A stretch of DNA of 64,000 bases from positions 124,001 to 188,000 of IMG/VR virus record IMGVR_UViG_3300015360_000024, one strand, 5' to 3'. A model generated the notes under the pieces. That model did not search any database. It had not been told where the DNA came from and saw nothing but the letters and a program-made list of their open reading frames with translations. This DNA comes from a virus. Numbering within the stretch: the stretch's first letter is position 1; each line of letters begins with the position of its first letter. This document shows positions 42,976-51,147 of the stretch, piece by piece. The translations under genes were made by a program, and so were the position numbers.

Positions 42976-44427
42976 ATGTCAGCTGGAATTCAACACCTCC
43001 TCAAGGGCGGACGCGAGTCGAACCGCATCGGCGAGTCCCGCGTCGACAAGATTGAGACCGACAGGCTCAATTCGATCGTCGAGCGCATTTCCGGGGTGAA
43101 TCCAAGCAAGCTTGCCGCCTTGGTCACCAAGGAAGAGGTCCAGACGTTTCCGGGAGCACGTGTTGCCACTTCTCCGGTTGAGAAACAGGCAGCCGGTCCC
43201 GGGCCTCGTCTTGGATCCAGTCTGCCGTGGGGCGGTGAGTCCGGCGGTAACGCTACCGTTGACCAGCTCTCCAAGCAGGTCCAGATGCTCGAACAGCGTC
43301 TCGCCAAGTATGAAGTCTTTAACGGGAATGACAATGATGTCGTCTCGACTACGACCACCCCAGCAGGCAAGCTGAACCGTGGCGCGGATTCGTCCGCGTA
43401 TGGTAGTGGTGCGATCCGCAAGAAGAATGCGAAGAGCAAAGATCCTGTGGACGGCAAGCCCGACAAGCAAACGGAGCCCAATATGGCTGGAGAACGCGTC
43501 AATATCCTCGGAATTTCAATGAACGAGTGGAGGTCCATGGCTGGACTCTCGGCACCCGTTCTTCCGGTCCTCAAGGCGCCAGCCGTCGTTGAATCCTATG
43601 AGGACGAAGACGAGATCGAGGAGGATGACTCGACGCACGCCAGTAAGGCGAATCTCGATGCGTCGACTCGCGCTAGCGTAAAGCGCATGCAGGACAAGGC
43701 ACCTCTTTATTCGAAGTTTCCACCCCCCACGAAGGGCGGAAGTGGAACGCGAGTGTCACCAAGTGAGGTGACGAGGGGGCATCTGAATCAGAAGGCCTTT
43801 GAGGGTTCAGAGCAAGATCTGTGGGCTGAGTTCCTCTCTCACTACGACATGACGCCTGCTGAGTTCGCTGAGTTCGTCGAGGCTGCGGATGACGCAGGTG
43901 ACGAAGAAGCTCTCTTGGCGGTTATGGAACTTGAGGATGAGTTCATTGAGGCGATCGGCGCCGAAACGGACGCCCCGATCGAGGAGGACGTCGACCAGCT
44001 CTGGTCGCAGTGGCTTGAAGCCCGTGACCTTTCCGTCGACATGTTCAACGCTCTTGTTGACGCCGTAGAGACCGAGGAGGACGTCGCGACCTTGGAGTCT
44101 CTCCAGGCGATGTTCGAGGCGGAGATCGCAGGACAGCGTATTGCTGGCTCATCTCCTGCGCCTGGTGACAAGGAACTGAATGTTCCCGGCAAGGCGCCAC
44201 AGAAGCTTCAAAGCCTGGCCCATGGTCAGGTCAAGCCGTCCCGCAAGGGCAATTTCTCGCTTCCTGCCTCTATGAGGGCGAAGATGGGTCTGCCCAAGGA
44301 AGAGGACGAGGATTTCTTCGAGTGTGACTCGGATGAATCCGGTGGTCCCGACATGAAGCACCCAGGCTGGGCTAAGGCGATGTCGAAGTTAAAAAAGGGT
44401 AGCAAGAAGTCTGGGAGGAAGTCGTGA
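42976..44427 (+). CDS. Acidic modular protein, repeat family member 1
   Basis: A 483-residue protein. Residues 1-168 are basic/mixed with a coiled-coil stretch (VDQLSKQVQMLEQRLAKYE). From ~170 a second part begins with MAGERVNILGISMNEWRSMAGL, then acidic linkers, then two copies of a ~46-residue helical module (281-327: LWAEFLSHYDMTPAEFAEF; 340-385: LWSQWLEARDLSVDMFNAL). The tail is basic. The second part is paralogous to the next protein. The module may bind a partner protein or DNA; its function is not known. Confidence 0.6.
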   Translation: MSAGIQHLLKGGRESNRIGESRVDKIETDRLNSIVERISGVNPSKLAALVTKEEVQTFPGARVATSPVEKQAAGPGPRLGSSLPWGGESGGNATVDQLSKQVQMLEQRLAKYEVFNGNDNDVVSTTTTPAGKLNRGADSSAYGSGAIRKKNAKSKDPVDGKPDKQTEPNMAGERVNILGISMNEWRSMAGLSAPVLPVLKAPAVVESYEDEDEIEEDDSTHASKANLDASTRASVKRMQDKAPLYSKFPPPTKGGSGTRVSPSEVTRGHLNQKAFEGSEQDLWAEFLSHYDMTPAEFAEFVEAADDAGDEEALLAVMELEDEFIEAIGAETDAPIEEDVDQLWSQWLEARDLSVDMFNALVDAVETEEDVATLESLQAMFEAEIAGQRIAGSSPAPGDKELNVPGKAPQKLQSLAHGQVKPSRKGNFSLPASMRAKMGLPKEEDEDFFECDSDESGGPDMKHPGWAKAMSKLKKGSKKSGRKS

Positions 44428-45977
44428 AGAAGAACATTCTCGGAATGAACATGACGGAGTGGAAGCACCTCTCCGGCCTCGCAGATCCGTACAAGCTTGC
44501 GCTCGCTGAGGCCGGCGTCGACGCTGGCGTTCCTCCAGTCGTTGAGTCCAAGGCTGAAGTTGCCGAGGACGACGATGACTCCGGCGTCCCCAGGGAGATC
44601 CAGGTCGCCCAAGCGGCTGCCGGCAAGAAGCAGCGCCTTGATAGTATCAAGCGTGCTGCGCGGAATCTCCGTGGCAAGACCAGGAACGCGATCGACAAGG
44701 CAGCGAACACGCCTGCCAAGGATCGCCACCAGGACTATCTGACCCGCATGAAGGCAAAGTCAGTTGCCAAGGCGGAGGATATTGAGGGTATCGACCCAGA
44801 TATTCTCTGGGCGGTCTACCTCGAAGATATCGGCAGCAGCCCGGAGGAGTTCTGTAAGCTTCTCGATCTGGCGATCGAGAGTGATGACGAAGATCTGGCC
44901 ATCGAGCTGATCGCGATCGAGGATCAACTTGACGAGATTCTTGGTGCCATCGGCGCAGGTGTAGCCAAGGTCGGTTCGGCCGTTGGCAAGGGCGCCATGG
45001 CAGTAGGTAAGACCGTCGCCAAGGGAGCCATGGCGGTCGGCAAGGGTGTCGTGAAGGGCGCCGAGGCTGCCGGTGGTGCTCTTAAGCAAGGATTCAAGGC
45101 TGGAATGGGCGGAGGATCGCCTGCCGCTGGTGGCGCAGCCCCCGCTGCTGCAGCACCGCCAGCCGGAGAGCCTCCAGCTGCTACGCAGTCGGCTCCAGCT
45201 GCCCCTGCTACTGCGGCAACGGCCGCTGCGCCTGCTGCTGCACCTACTGGATCTGCCGGCGCGCAAACCGCTGGCAACGCAAACGGCGGCCCTGCCGCTG
45301 CGGCTGGTGGTGCTCCTGGTGCGGCCAAGGAGCCGAAGAAGATTGGCCTCCTCGGCACGCTCGGACGTGGCATCGGCAAGGTTGCCAAGGGTGTTGCCGG
45401 TATGGGCGCGGCTACCGCTGGCATCGCCGGCAAGGTTGCGTCTGGCGTAGGCCAGGTCGCCCAGGGAGCTAAGGCTGGCTACAAGGAAGACGTCGAAGCG
45501 TGGGAAGAGTTCGTCTCGGAGGAGTTTGGTGTCACCGCCGAGCAGTACGTCGAGATGTTCGACAAGGCTATTGCTGAGGACGATCATGACATCCTCGGAA
45601 ACGCCCACCAGATCGACGAGATCTTCGCTTCGTGGCGAGCCAAGAAGGCCGCTGCCGCTCAGGATCAGCAGGCGAGGGTGAAGGCCGGCTATCAGGCTGC
45701 CAAGGCAGTCATCGCAAAGCACGGCGTTGACCAGGTGAAGGCGGCGAGCCTTCGCGGCAAGGCCGTCGATGTTCCGAAGCCCAAGGTAGCAGCCGGCGGC
45801 GGTGGCACCAGCATTCACGCCAAGAAGGCGGAGAGCGTCGAGGACATCGCCAACCAGATCATGGAGTCAACGGCGCGCGAGCCTCGCGTAAAGCCGTCGA
45901 CTCTGAAGGATCTGATGAGTGACCAGCTCCGGTTCTCGGGCTACACCGACGAACACATCGCTCGCAAGAGGGGCTAA
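44424..45977 (+). CDS. Acidic modular protein, repeat family member 2
   Basis: A 517-residue protein starting with GTG that overlaps the previous TGA. It begins MKKNILGMNMTEWKHLSGLADP, shared with the neighbour, and carries two module copies at 126-173 (LWAVYLEDIGSSPEEFCKLLD) and 358-404 (AWEEFVSEEFGVTAEQYVEM). Between them are Gly/Lys repeats (VGKGAMAVGKTVAKGAM) and an Ala/Pro-rich linker of about 90 residues. The C-terminus is helical. A tandem duplication with a divergent linker is likely. Possible internal head or scaffold role. Confidence 0.6.
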   Translation: MKKNILGMNMTEWKHLSGLADPYKLALAEAGVDAGVPPVVESKAEVAEDDDDSGVPREIQVAQAAAGKKQRLDSIKRAARNLRGKTRNAIDKAANTPAKDRHQDYLTRMKAKSVAKAEDIEGIDPDILWAVYLEDIGSSPEEFCKLLDLAIESDDEDLAIELIAIEDQLDEILGAIGAGVAKVGSAVGKGAMAVGKTVAKGAMAVGKGVVKGAEAAGGALKQGFKAGMGGGSPAAGGAAPAAAAPPAGEPPAATQSAPAAPATAATAAAPAAAPTGSAGAQTAGNANGGPAAAAGGAPGAAKEPKKIGLLGTLGRGIGKVAKGVAGMGAATAGIAGKVASGVGQVAQGAKAGYKEDVEAWEEFVSEEFGVTAEQYVEMFDKAIAEDDHDILGNAHQIDEIFASWRAKKAAAAQDQQARVKAGYQAAKAVIAKHGVDQVKAASLRGKAVDVPKPKVAAGGGGTSIHAKKAESVEDIANQIMESTAREPRVKPSTLKDLMSDQLRFSGYTDEHIARKRG

Positions 45978-45980
45978 CCC

Positions 45981-46220
45981 ATGTTCCGCAAGCTCGTTGA
46001 AGAGATCAGACTGGAAGCGCGCTCGAAGGCGCAGCAGTACCACGGCATGATGGCGCAGCATCCTGATAAGGGAATTCGCGGCGCAGCAGCGACTTCTGCC
46101 GGAAAGCAGAGCGCTGCCGGATTGGTTTCGAAGGCTAATGATCGCAAGAACCAGCTTGCCCCGCAGCTCATCAAGGCATTCCGCGCCGACAACAAGATAG
46201 GAAAGGCGATTCGCAAGTGA
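45981..46220 (+). CDS. Small basic protein
   Basis: A 79-residue, strongly basic, helical protein (MFRKLVEEIRLEARSKAQQY). Its stop overlaps the GTG of the lipoprotein gene. It could bind nucleic acid or serve in packaging; no family recognised. Confidence 0.55.
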   Translation: MFRKLVEEIRLEARSKAQQYHGMMAQHPDKGIRGAAATSAGKQSAAGLVSKANDRKNQLAPQLIKAFRADNKIGKAIRK

Positions 46221-46687
46221 AGGCCGTAGCCATCATCATGTTGTTCGCAATCGGCTGTAGCGCATCTACGCCGGTTCTGCAGTATCCGAATCTCAGCGAC
46301 AAGCAGCGCGTTGAGGACAAGAAGCTGCCAGACAGGCCTGATGCGATTGCTATCGCGCCTGAGAACGACTGGGTGAAGGCAGTGAAGGCCGGCGACGTCG
46401 CCGACAAGCCCGGAGTGCTCTTGTCTCCAGACAAGGCCGCACGCGCCAAGAAGTGGCAGGACGGGTACAACAGCCTTCGGGACCTGTATGACCTGGACCG
46501 TCAAGTCTGGCAGCAGCATCGAATCGTCTATGAAGAGAGAACTTCACAGGCGAACGCAGAGATTAAGCGTCTCTCGCCATCGTGGTGGGATGAGAACAAA
46601 GCAACCATCGGATGGGTCGGCGGGTTCGTTATGGGCGCCGCGTGTTCGGTGGCCATCGTGTACGCGCTCGACAACGTACAGAACTAG
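46217..46687 (+). CDS. Lipoprotein with C-terminal TM (u-spanin candidate)
   Basis: A 156-residue protein (GTG start). The N-terminus MKAVAIIMLFAIGCS is a lipoprotein signal with Cys14 in the lipobox (AIGC). Residues ~131-151 (IGWVGGFVMGAACSVAIVYAL) are a single transmembrane segment at the C-terminus. A lipid anchor in the outer membrane plus a C-terminal inner-membrane segment is the topology of unimolecular spanins (T1 gp11), which fuse the two membranes at lysis. The ~115-residue linker is helical and charged. No lysozyme or holin is beside it, so the call remains tentative. Confidence 0.5.
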   Translation: MKAVAIIMLFAIGCSASTPVLQYPNLSDKQRVEDKKLPDRPDAIAIAPENDWVKAVKAGDVADKPGVLLSPDKAARAKKWQDGYNSLRDLYDLDRQVWQQHRIVYEERTSQANAEIKRLSPSWWDENKATIGWVGGFVMGAACSVAIVYALDNVQN

Positions 46688-46696
46688 GAGAACGTC

Positions 46697-47620
46697 ATGC
46701 TCAAGCCCCGCTACGGAAACGTGTCTGAGTCGGTCTCGGACTTCAATCGCATGCTTGATGGCATGAACAAGACCCAGCCTCTTGAGAGGACGTTCGCGGA
46801 CGACCTCTCTGAGATGTTCAACGTCGAGCAGCAGCTCGTTCAGCTGGAGCAGCAGATCGAGCACGTCACCAAGGTGATTACTGATTCGTCTGTTCAGGTC
46901 AGCGAAGAGGACGCGAACAACATCTCCAAGATGCACACCCACGCTGCCAACATGTACGGCCAGGCCGCCAACAAGGCGAAGCACCGCATCGAAGCGGCTC
47001 AGCGCGTCGGCAACCGCACGATGATGGCGAAGATGCAGGAAGTGCATGATCGCCTCCGCCAGATGTCGAATGACCACGCACAGAAGGCCAAGACTCGCAT
47101 CGAGAACAAGATCATCTCCGAGTCGGTTCAGTCCAGGACGTCTGACGCGATGCGGAAGATGCGGGTACTTGCCGGCATCGATGGAACTGGTCCGTTGATG
47201 CCTCGCGACCCAGGCGTGTTCGGCACGACTCGCTTCAACGAGGGCTACGACTCAATGATGACGCCGTTTGCCGTCCGACCTTCCGCGAAGGGCGCTCATG
47301 ACCATGTTGTTGTGAAGGAAAAGGATCCGGGCGAGGCAGTTCGACTCAAGAAGTCGATCGACTTCGTTAGTGGGCGCAAGACCAGGAATGAGGCCCGCGA
47401 TAAGGATGTCGAGGAGGGCAGATCCAAAGATCAGCAGATCAAGGGTCAGGAAGCGATGATGAAGCGCAGCTTCCCCAAGAGGCATGCGCAGTGGTCAGCG
47501 GACAGGGACGCGATCATCGCTGGCAGCGGGAAGATTGACGACGGCGAGCGGGCAGTGCCGAGGTTCTTGAACCAGAGAGCTGGCAAGGCGAAGGACACCC
47601 CCGAGAACGATAAGAAGTAG
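46697..47620 (+). CDS. Charged helical protein (possible internal virion protein)
   Basis: A 307-residue protein with good SD (AACTAGGAGAAC). Residues 25-140 form a long coiled coil (MFNVEQQLVQLEQQIEHVTK); the remainder is basic and probably disordered, with KGAHDHVVVKEKDPGEAV and a Lys-rich C-terminus. It ends a long block; a strong terminator follows. Its character is like a structural or DNA-packaging accessory protein, without family evidence. Confidence 0.55.
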   Translation: MLKPRYGNVSESVSDFNRMLDGMNKTQPLERTFADDLSEMFNVEQQLVQLEQQIEHVTKVITDSSVQVSEEDANNISKMHTHAANMYGQAANKAKHRIEAAQRVGNRTMMAKMQEVHDRLRQMSNDHAQKAKTRIENKIISESVQSRTSDAMRKMRVLAGIDGTGPLMPRDPGVFGTTRFNEGYDSMMTPFAVRPSAKGAHDHVVVKEKDPGEAVRLKKSIDFVSGRKTRNEARDKDVEEGRSKDQQIKGQEAMMKRSFPKRHAQWSADRDAIIAGSGKIDDGERAVPRFLNQRAGKAKDTPENDKK

Positions 47621-47654
47621 ATCGTCGTCACATCTCTCCAGAGAGTTGACATTC

Positions 47655-47691
47655 CATCAGTCACCTTGCAAAAGGTGACTGATGTTTTTTT
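47655..47691 (+). terminator. Strong intrinsic terminator
   Basis: CATCAGTCACCTT pairs perfectly with AAGGTGACTGATG around a GCAA loop (a GNRA-type tetraloop), followed by seven T's ending at 47691. It closes the long late block and precedes the short, separately promoted units to the right. Confidence 0.92.
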
Positions 47692-47709
47692 CGGCTAAGG
47701 AGAAGCTGA

Positions 47710-48027
47710 ATGCTGACGAGTAAGAAGATCCCGCGTCGGAAGAAGCCGTGGGAGAAGGATCTTCCGAATGCCCCAAGTAAGGGCACGGTCATACGGTCGA
47801 TCGTTCTCGATCACATCCTCTGGTACGAGATGAGGCTGGTGCCGCAGATACACCAGTTCGTAGTCGAGGACTACGGCGTGATCACGTGCAGGTCCGTATA
47901 CCGACATATCAAAGCGTTGGTAGACGATGGCGTGATCAAGAAGGTCCACGACGACAGCGAGGATACGTTCGGTTACGTACGTGCGAATCGCCCGCGCTGG
48001 GATCGCACCGAGCAAGTCTACGCGTAA
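47710..48027 (+). CDS. Winged-helix DNA-binding protein
   Basis: A 105-residue protein with SD TAAGGAGAAG. IRSIVLDHILWYEMRLVPQIHQF, then VITCRSVYRHIKALVDDGVIKK at about residues 55-77, fits a winged helix: recognition helix ITCRSVYRHIKAL followed by the wing HDDSEDTFGYVR. The first gene after the terminator, it may be a transcription regulator of the early region. Confidence 0.65.
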   Translation: MLTSKKIPRRKKPWEKDLPNAPSKGTVIRSIVLDHILWYEMRLVPQIHQFVVEDYGVITCRSVYRHIKALVDDGVIKKVHDDSEDTFGYVRANRPRWDRTEQVYA

Positions 48028-48056
48028 TTGACAATAGCTCGCTGCGCGGCGAGTCT
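48028..48056 (+). promoter_or_regulatory. Promoter with TTGACA 31 bases before ATG
   Basis: TTGACA at 48028-48033, 17-base spacer, hexamer GAGTCT, then eight bases to the ATG at 48065. Transcription should start at or next to the ATG. The -10 is poor, but the spacing is identical at three other genes here. Confidence 0.6.
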
Positions 48057-48064
48057 CCGCCGCG

Positions 48065-48586
48065 ATGAGTGAAGATCCAAAGAACAATCTGGCTATCCTT
48101 GACGATCTCAACATCGAGAAGATCTTCACAGCTCCCATCGGTTCCCTAACCGACGAACAGGCGGCAGGCGCATGGGCGACGATCGATCTCCTCGAAAAGG
48201 TCATCGAGGAACGAAAGAAGAACCTACGGGAACACCTACTGGTCCGAGCGAACGAGACCGGGAAGAAGAAGGAGAACGGCTCCTACGAGGTGGAGATGGG
48301 CCCGGTGACGGTGATCAGCGAGAGACGCACGGCGAAGCTACCGGACGAGGACGTCGTGAAGGCTTGCTTGAAGGAAGCGGGCCTGGAGTACGAGGACGCG
48401 TTCACGGCACAGATGGTGTGGACGATGGACGGGTCGAAGGTCGACTTCCTGGTTCAAGGCGGGAAGCTGCCGGCCGAGAAGATCGAAGCTTCCAAGAAGG
48501 TGACGTTCGCGCTCAAGGTGAAGCTGGACAAGGCGCTCAAGAGCCAGCTAGAGGGCGTCAAGAAGCGACTGACGAGCGTGGGATAG
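48065..48586 (+). CDS. Uncharacterised early-type protein
   Basis: A 173-residue protein beginning at the predicted transcription start, without any SD. The centre is a Lys/Glu-rich helix (TIDLLEKVIEERKKNLREHL), the rest alpha/beta (YEVEMGPVTVISERRTAKLP). No catalytic motif. Leaderless expression from its own promoter suggests early expression. Family not recognised. Confidence 0.65.
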   Translation: MSEDPKNNLAILDDLNIEKIFTAPIGSLTDEQAAGAWATIDLLEKVIEERKKNLREHLLVRANETGKKKENGSYEVEMGPVTVISERRTAKLPDEDVVKACLKEAGLEYEDAFTAQMVWTMDGSKVDFLVQGGKLPAEKIEASKKVTFALKVKLDKALKSQLEGVKKRLTSVG

Positions 48587-48630
48587 TCTTCTACTCCTGT
48601 CAGGCGAAGGACGGCGGTCAGCTCGGAGTC

Positions 48631-48783
48631 ATGCCGATCCCGCGCAAGCGCTTGCGTGTATGGATCGAGAACCGCTACAGGGACGGCACTCGGATGTCGA
48701 TGGAATCGATCGAGATCGATCGATCGGAAGTGCTAAGGCTGATACATTGCCTGGCCGATCTGCTTGATGAGAAGGATAGATGA
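48631..48783 (+). CDS. Small uncharacterised protein
   Basis: A 50-residue protein from ATG 48631, with GGAG four bases upstream (MPIPRKRLRVWIENRYRDGT...). The codons before it back to the previous stop stay open in frame and look protein-like, so a non-ATG start earlier is possible. The last part (VLRLIHCLADLLDEKDR) is an amphipathic helix. It shares an operon with the next gene. Confidence 0.5.
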   Translation: MPIPRKRLRVWIENRYRDGTRMSMESIEIDRSEVLRLIHCLADLLDEKDR

Positions 48784-48784
48784 A

Positions 48785-49159
48785 ATGGTAAAAAAGGAAC
48801 CGAAGAAAAAGGCCAAGGCAAAGGTCTCTAATGGGGCCAAGGTCTCGAACGGTAGCAATGGAGTACATGCTCCTGTTCCTGTTCAGCCTCCTCCTGCGCC
48901 GCCATCATTCAGAGCCATTAAGTGGGAGATGGAAGAAGAGGTTCGCGAGTTCAGGGAGCGCATGGTTGCCAAGTACTCAAACTTCCATGGCCACGATCTT
49001 CGCAAAGACCTCTCCTGGTACATGGAGCAGATGGGGATCGGAATTCACAGTGATATAGAGCGAGCCAAGCGTGATGAGCGCAATAGGCTGATCGCTGCGA
49101 ATCAGACCGCCGAGAAGCTCGCTGCTGAAACTCAAAAGCTCGACGGCGAGAAGAAATAG
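48785..49159 (+). CDS. Lys-rich small protein
   Basis: A 124-residue protein from ATG 48785, seven bases after AAGGA. The N-terminus is basic and low-complexity (MVKKEPKKKAKAKVSNG) with a repeated KVSNG, followed by a Pro-rich linker and a charged helix (EMEEEVREFRERMVAKY). Possible nucleic-acid-binding tail. Upstream of the Ro60 leader region. Confidence 0.6.
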   Translation: MVKKEPKKKAKAKVSNGAKVSNGSNGVHAPVPVQPPPAPPSFRAIKWEMEEEVREFRERMVAKYSNFHGHDLRKDLSWYMEQMGIGIHSDIERAKRDERNRLIAANQTAEKLAAETQKLDGEKK

Positions 49160-49173
49160 TCGCAATTTCCTGC

Positions 49174-49201
49174 TTGACTATTTCGCCACCATCCGTAAAG
49201 T
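49174..49201 (+). promoter_or_regulatory. Promoter for the Ro60 leader/ncRNA
   Basis: TTGACT at 49174-49179 and TAAAGT at 49196-49201 with a 16-base spacer. The predicted transcript would begin near 49208, just before the first arm of the long structured RNA described next. Confidence 0.5.
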
Positions 49202-49204
49202 CAC

Positions 49205-49395
49205 TTCCCAAGCGAGCCGAAGTTAGAAGGTTACCAAACCACGAGAAAAACCATGCAGGGGGACCTGCATGACCCTAAACAAAAGACAGGGCCATCCAAA
49301 CACGTGTGGGGATACACGTGACTCGCCGTAAAAAGCGAGACATCCAAACCTCCTTCTGACATCCCGCTTCCCGGAACTTGTTCGCTAAATTTTTT
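49205..49395 (+). ncRNA. Candidate Y RNA-like RNA upstream of Ro60
   Basis: In this ~190-base stretch the ends pair: AGCGA (49211-49215) with TCGCT (49382-49386), and TTAGAAGG (49223-49230) with CCTTCTGA (49352-49359), with unpaired bases between the two helices. Inside are three hairpins: CATGCAGG/CCTGCATG (49252-49271) and CACGTGTG/TACACGTG (49301-49320), both closed by GGGA loops (GNRA type), and CTCGC/GCGAG (49322-49339). CATCCAAAC occurs twice (49293, 49341). A run of six T's (49390-49395) follows the closing helix. No coding frame is present. Y RNAs of bacteria are usually encoded next to the Ro60 gene and have a long-range stem bound by Ro60; the position and shape fit, but no tRNA-like arm is recognised. 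Confidence 0.55.
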
Positions 49396-49427
49396 CAGCA
49401 ATAGTCGCGGCAAACGACAAACGCTTT

Positions 49428-49467
49428 CGGGCCCATAACGGGCCCGTCCTTGTCCGAGGGATCGGAC
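49428..49467 (+). promoter_or_regulatory. Ro60 leader hairpins
   Basis: Two adjacent hairpins lie between the candidate ncRNA and the ribosome site: CGGGCCC/GGGCCCG around ATAAC (49428-49446) and GTCCGA/TCGGAC around GGGA (49452-49467). The second has the same GGGA loop as two hairpins in the ncRNA candidate, and GUCCGA is also a motif in animal Y RNA stems. They may be a Ro60 autoregulatory site or part of the same RNA. Confidence 0.45.
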
Positions 49468-49485
49468 CGAAAAGGAAGCAGCCAG

Positions 49486-51123
49486 ATGACGACCCATTAC
49501 TCAGATCACGTCAACGAGAAGAAGACCCCGCAGAACCAGAAGGCCAAGGCCGGACAGGTTCTCAACCAGGCCGGTGGTTTCGTGTTCGCTGTGGACCAGT
49601 GGGTCCAGCTGGACCGATTCCTGATCCTCGGCACCGAGGGTGGCACCTACTACGCCTCCGAGAAGGAGTCGACGGTCAAGGCCGCCGCATGTGTGGAGAA
49701 GTGCATCGCCACGGACGGTCTAAAGACTGTTGCTCGCGTCCTTGAGATCAGCGACGGTGGCCGTGCGCCCAAGAACGATCCGGCACTGCTGGTTCTGGCG
49801 ATGTGCGCCAAGAAGGGCGACGACGCCACCAAGGCCGCAGCTCGCGCCGCGCTGCCGAAGGTCGCGCGTATCGGCACGCACCTGTTCACGCTCGCTCAGA
49901 ACATCGAGGCGTTCGGTGGCTGGGGTCGTTCGACCAAGCGTGCGTTCGCGGACTGGTACCAGACGAAGACCCTGTCCTCGGCTGCGTTCCAGGCTGTGAA
50001 GTACCAGTCGCGTAACGGCTGGTCGCACCGGGACATCCTGCGTCTAGCGCACCCGAAGCCGAAGGACGATGGCTTCAAGGCGCTCTTCAAGTGGATCACC
50101 AAGGGTGAGCTGGAGGATGTCGCCATCGAAGGCCTGGAGATCGTCAAGGCGTTCGAGGTCGCGAAGAAGACCAAGGACAAGAAGGAAATCGTTGCGCTGA
50201 TCAAGGCTCACGGCCTGCAGCGTGAAATGATTCCGACCGAGTTCCTGTCGGAGCCGGACGTCTGGGAGGCAATGCTTCCGTCGATGGGCGTCACTGCACT
50301 CGTGCGCAACCTGGCGAACATGACGCGTATCGGGCTTCTGAAGCCGATGTCGTCTGCAACCAAGTCCGTTATCGCCTCGCTGGAGGACGCGGAGAAGCTG
50401 CAGAAGGCGCGTCTGCACCCGATCGCTGTTCTGTCGGCCCTGCTGACGTACAAGTCGGGCGGCGGTGGTCTGTACTCGAAGTCCCAGCACACCTGGACTC
50501 CGCTGACCTCCATCGTCGACGCACTCGATGCAGCGTTCTATAAGACCTTCAAGGCGGTCGAGCCAGCTGGTAAGCGCACGCTTCTGGCTCTCGACGTCTC
50601 GGGCTCGATGGACGGCGGCGTCATCGCGGGCGTGCAGGGTCTAACCCCGCGTATGGGTTCCTGCGCCATGTCACTCATCACGGCGGCGACCGAGAAGGAC
50701 CACCACTTCATCGGCTTCACGTCGGGTAGCGGTGGCTGGGGCCGGCCGAAGAGCGGCAGCGACGACGGCATCACGCAGATCGACATCTCGCCGAAGATGC
50801 GTCTGGACCAGGTTGTTCAGAAGGTCAGCGCCCTCCCCATGGGAGGCACGGACTGCGCTGCGCCGATGGTCTGGGCTCAGAAGCACAAGATCGAGGTCGA
50901 CACCTTCTGCGTCTACACGGACAGTGAGACGTGGGCTGGCACCATCCAGCCGTTCCAGGCACTGAAGGAGTACCGCCAGAAGATGGGCATCGGCGCAAAG
51001 CTGGTGGTCATCGGAATGACCTCTACGGAGTTCACGATCGCTGACCCGAGCGACGCAGGTATGATGGACGTCGTTGGATTCGACACGGCAGCCCCGGGTC
51101 TGATCAACGACTTCTCTCGGTAA
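49486..51123 (+). CDS. rsr: Ro60 (TROVE + VWA) RNA-binding protein
   Basis: A 545-residue protein from ATG 49486 with SD AAGGAA. Residues ~1-340 are a helical-repeat TROVE region (TPQNQKAKAGQVLNQAGGFVFAVDQW, GGWGRSTKRAFADWY, YQSRNGWSHRDILRLAHPK), the family that binds Y RNAs and misfolded RNAs. Residues ~360-545 are a VWA domain with a complete MIDAS: DVSGS at 370-374, Thr455 in GGTDC, and Asp479 in YTDSETW. The length matches animal and bacterial Ro60. It is followed by a strong terminator, so it is likely transcribed alone with its leader. Bacterial homologues help RNA processing and decay under stress. Confidence 0.93.
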   Translation: MTTHYSDHVNEKKTPQNQKAKAGQVLNQAGGFVFAVDQWVQLDRFLILGTEGGTYYASEKESTVKAAACVEKCIATDGLKTVARVLEISDGGRAPKNDPALLVLAMCAKKGDDATKAAARAALPKVARIGTHLFTLAQNIEAFGGWGRSTKRAFADWYQTKTLSSAAFQAVKYQSRNGWSHRDILRLAHPKPKDDGFKALFKWITKGELEDVAIEGLEIVKAFEVAKKTKDKKEIVALIKAHGLQREMIPTEFLSEPDVWEAMLPSMGVTALVRNLANMTRIGLLKPMSSATKSVIASLEDAEKLQKARLHPIAVLSALLTYKSGGGGLYSKSQHTWTPLTSIVDALDAAFYKTFKAVEPAGKRTLLALDVSGSMDGGVIAGVQGLTPRMGSCAMSLITAATEKDHHFIGFTSGSGGWGRPKSGSDDGITQIDISPKMRLDQVVQKVSALPMGGTDCAAPMVWAQKHKIEVDTFCVYTDSETWAGTIQPFQALKEYRQKMGIGAKLVVIGMTSTEFTIADPSDAGMMDVVGFDTAAPGLINDFSR

Positions 51124-51147
51124 GTTGTAGAGCCCTCCCTAGGGGCG

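Noticed and set aside
44760-45818. Long minus-strand open frame of 352 codons, Ser/Arg-rich
   Set aside because: It mirrors the Gly/Ala-rich linker of the plus-strand gene 44424-45977 and has extreme composition; a shadow.
47646-47651. TTGACA just before the 47655 terminator
   Set aside because: A 17-base spacer leads into the terminator stem (CAAAAG), not a -10, and transcription would be stopped at once.
48172-48783. Long plus-strand frame overlapping 48065-48586
   Set aside because: The first two thirds are Arg/Gly/Glu-rich out-of-phase reading of the real gene; only the last 50 codons (from 48631) are kept as a gene.
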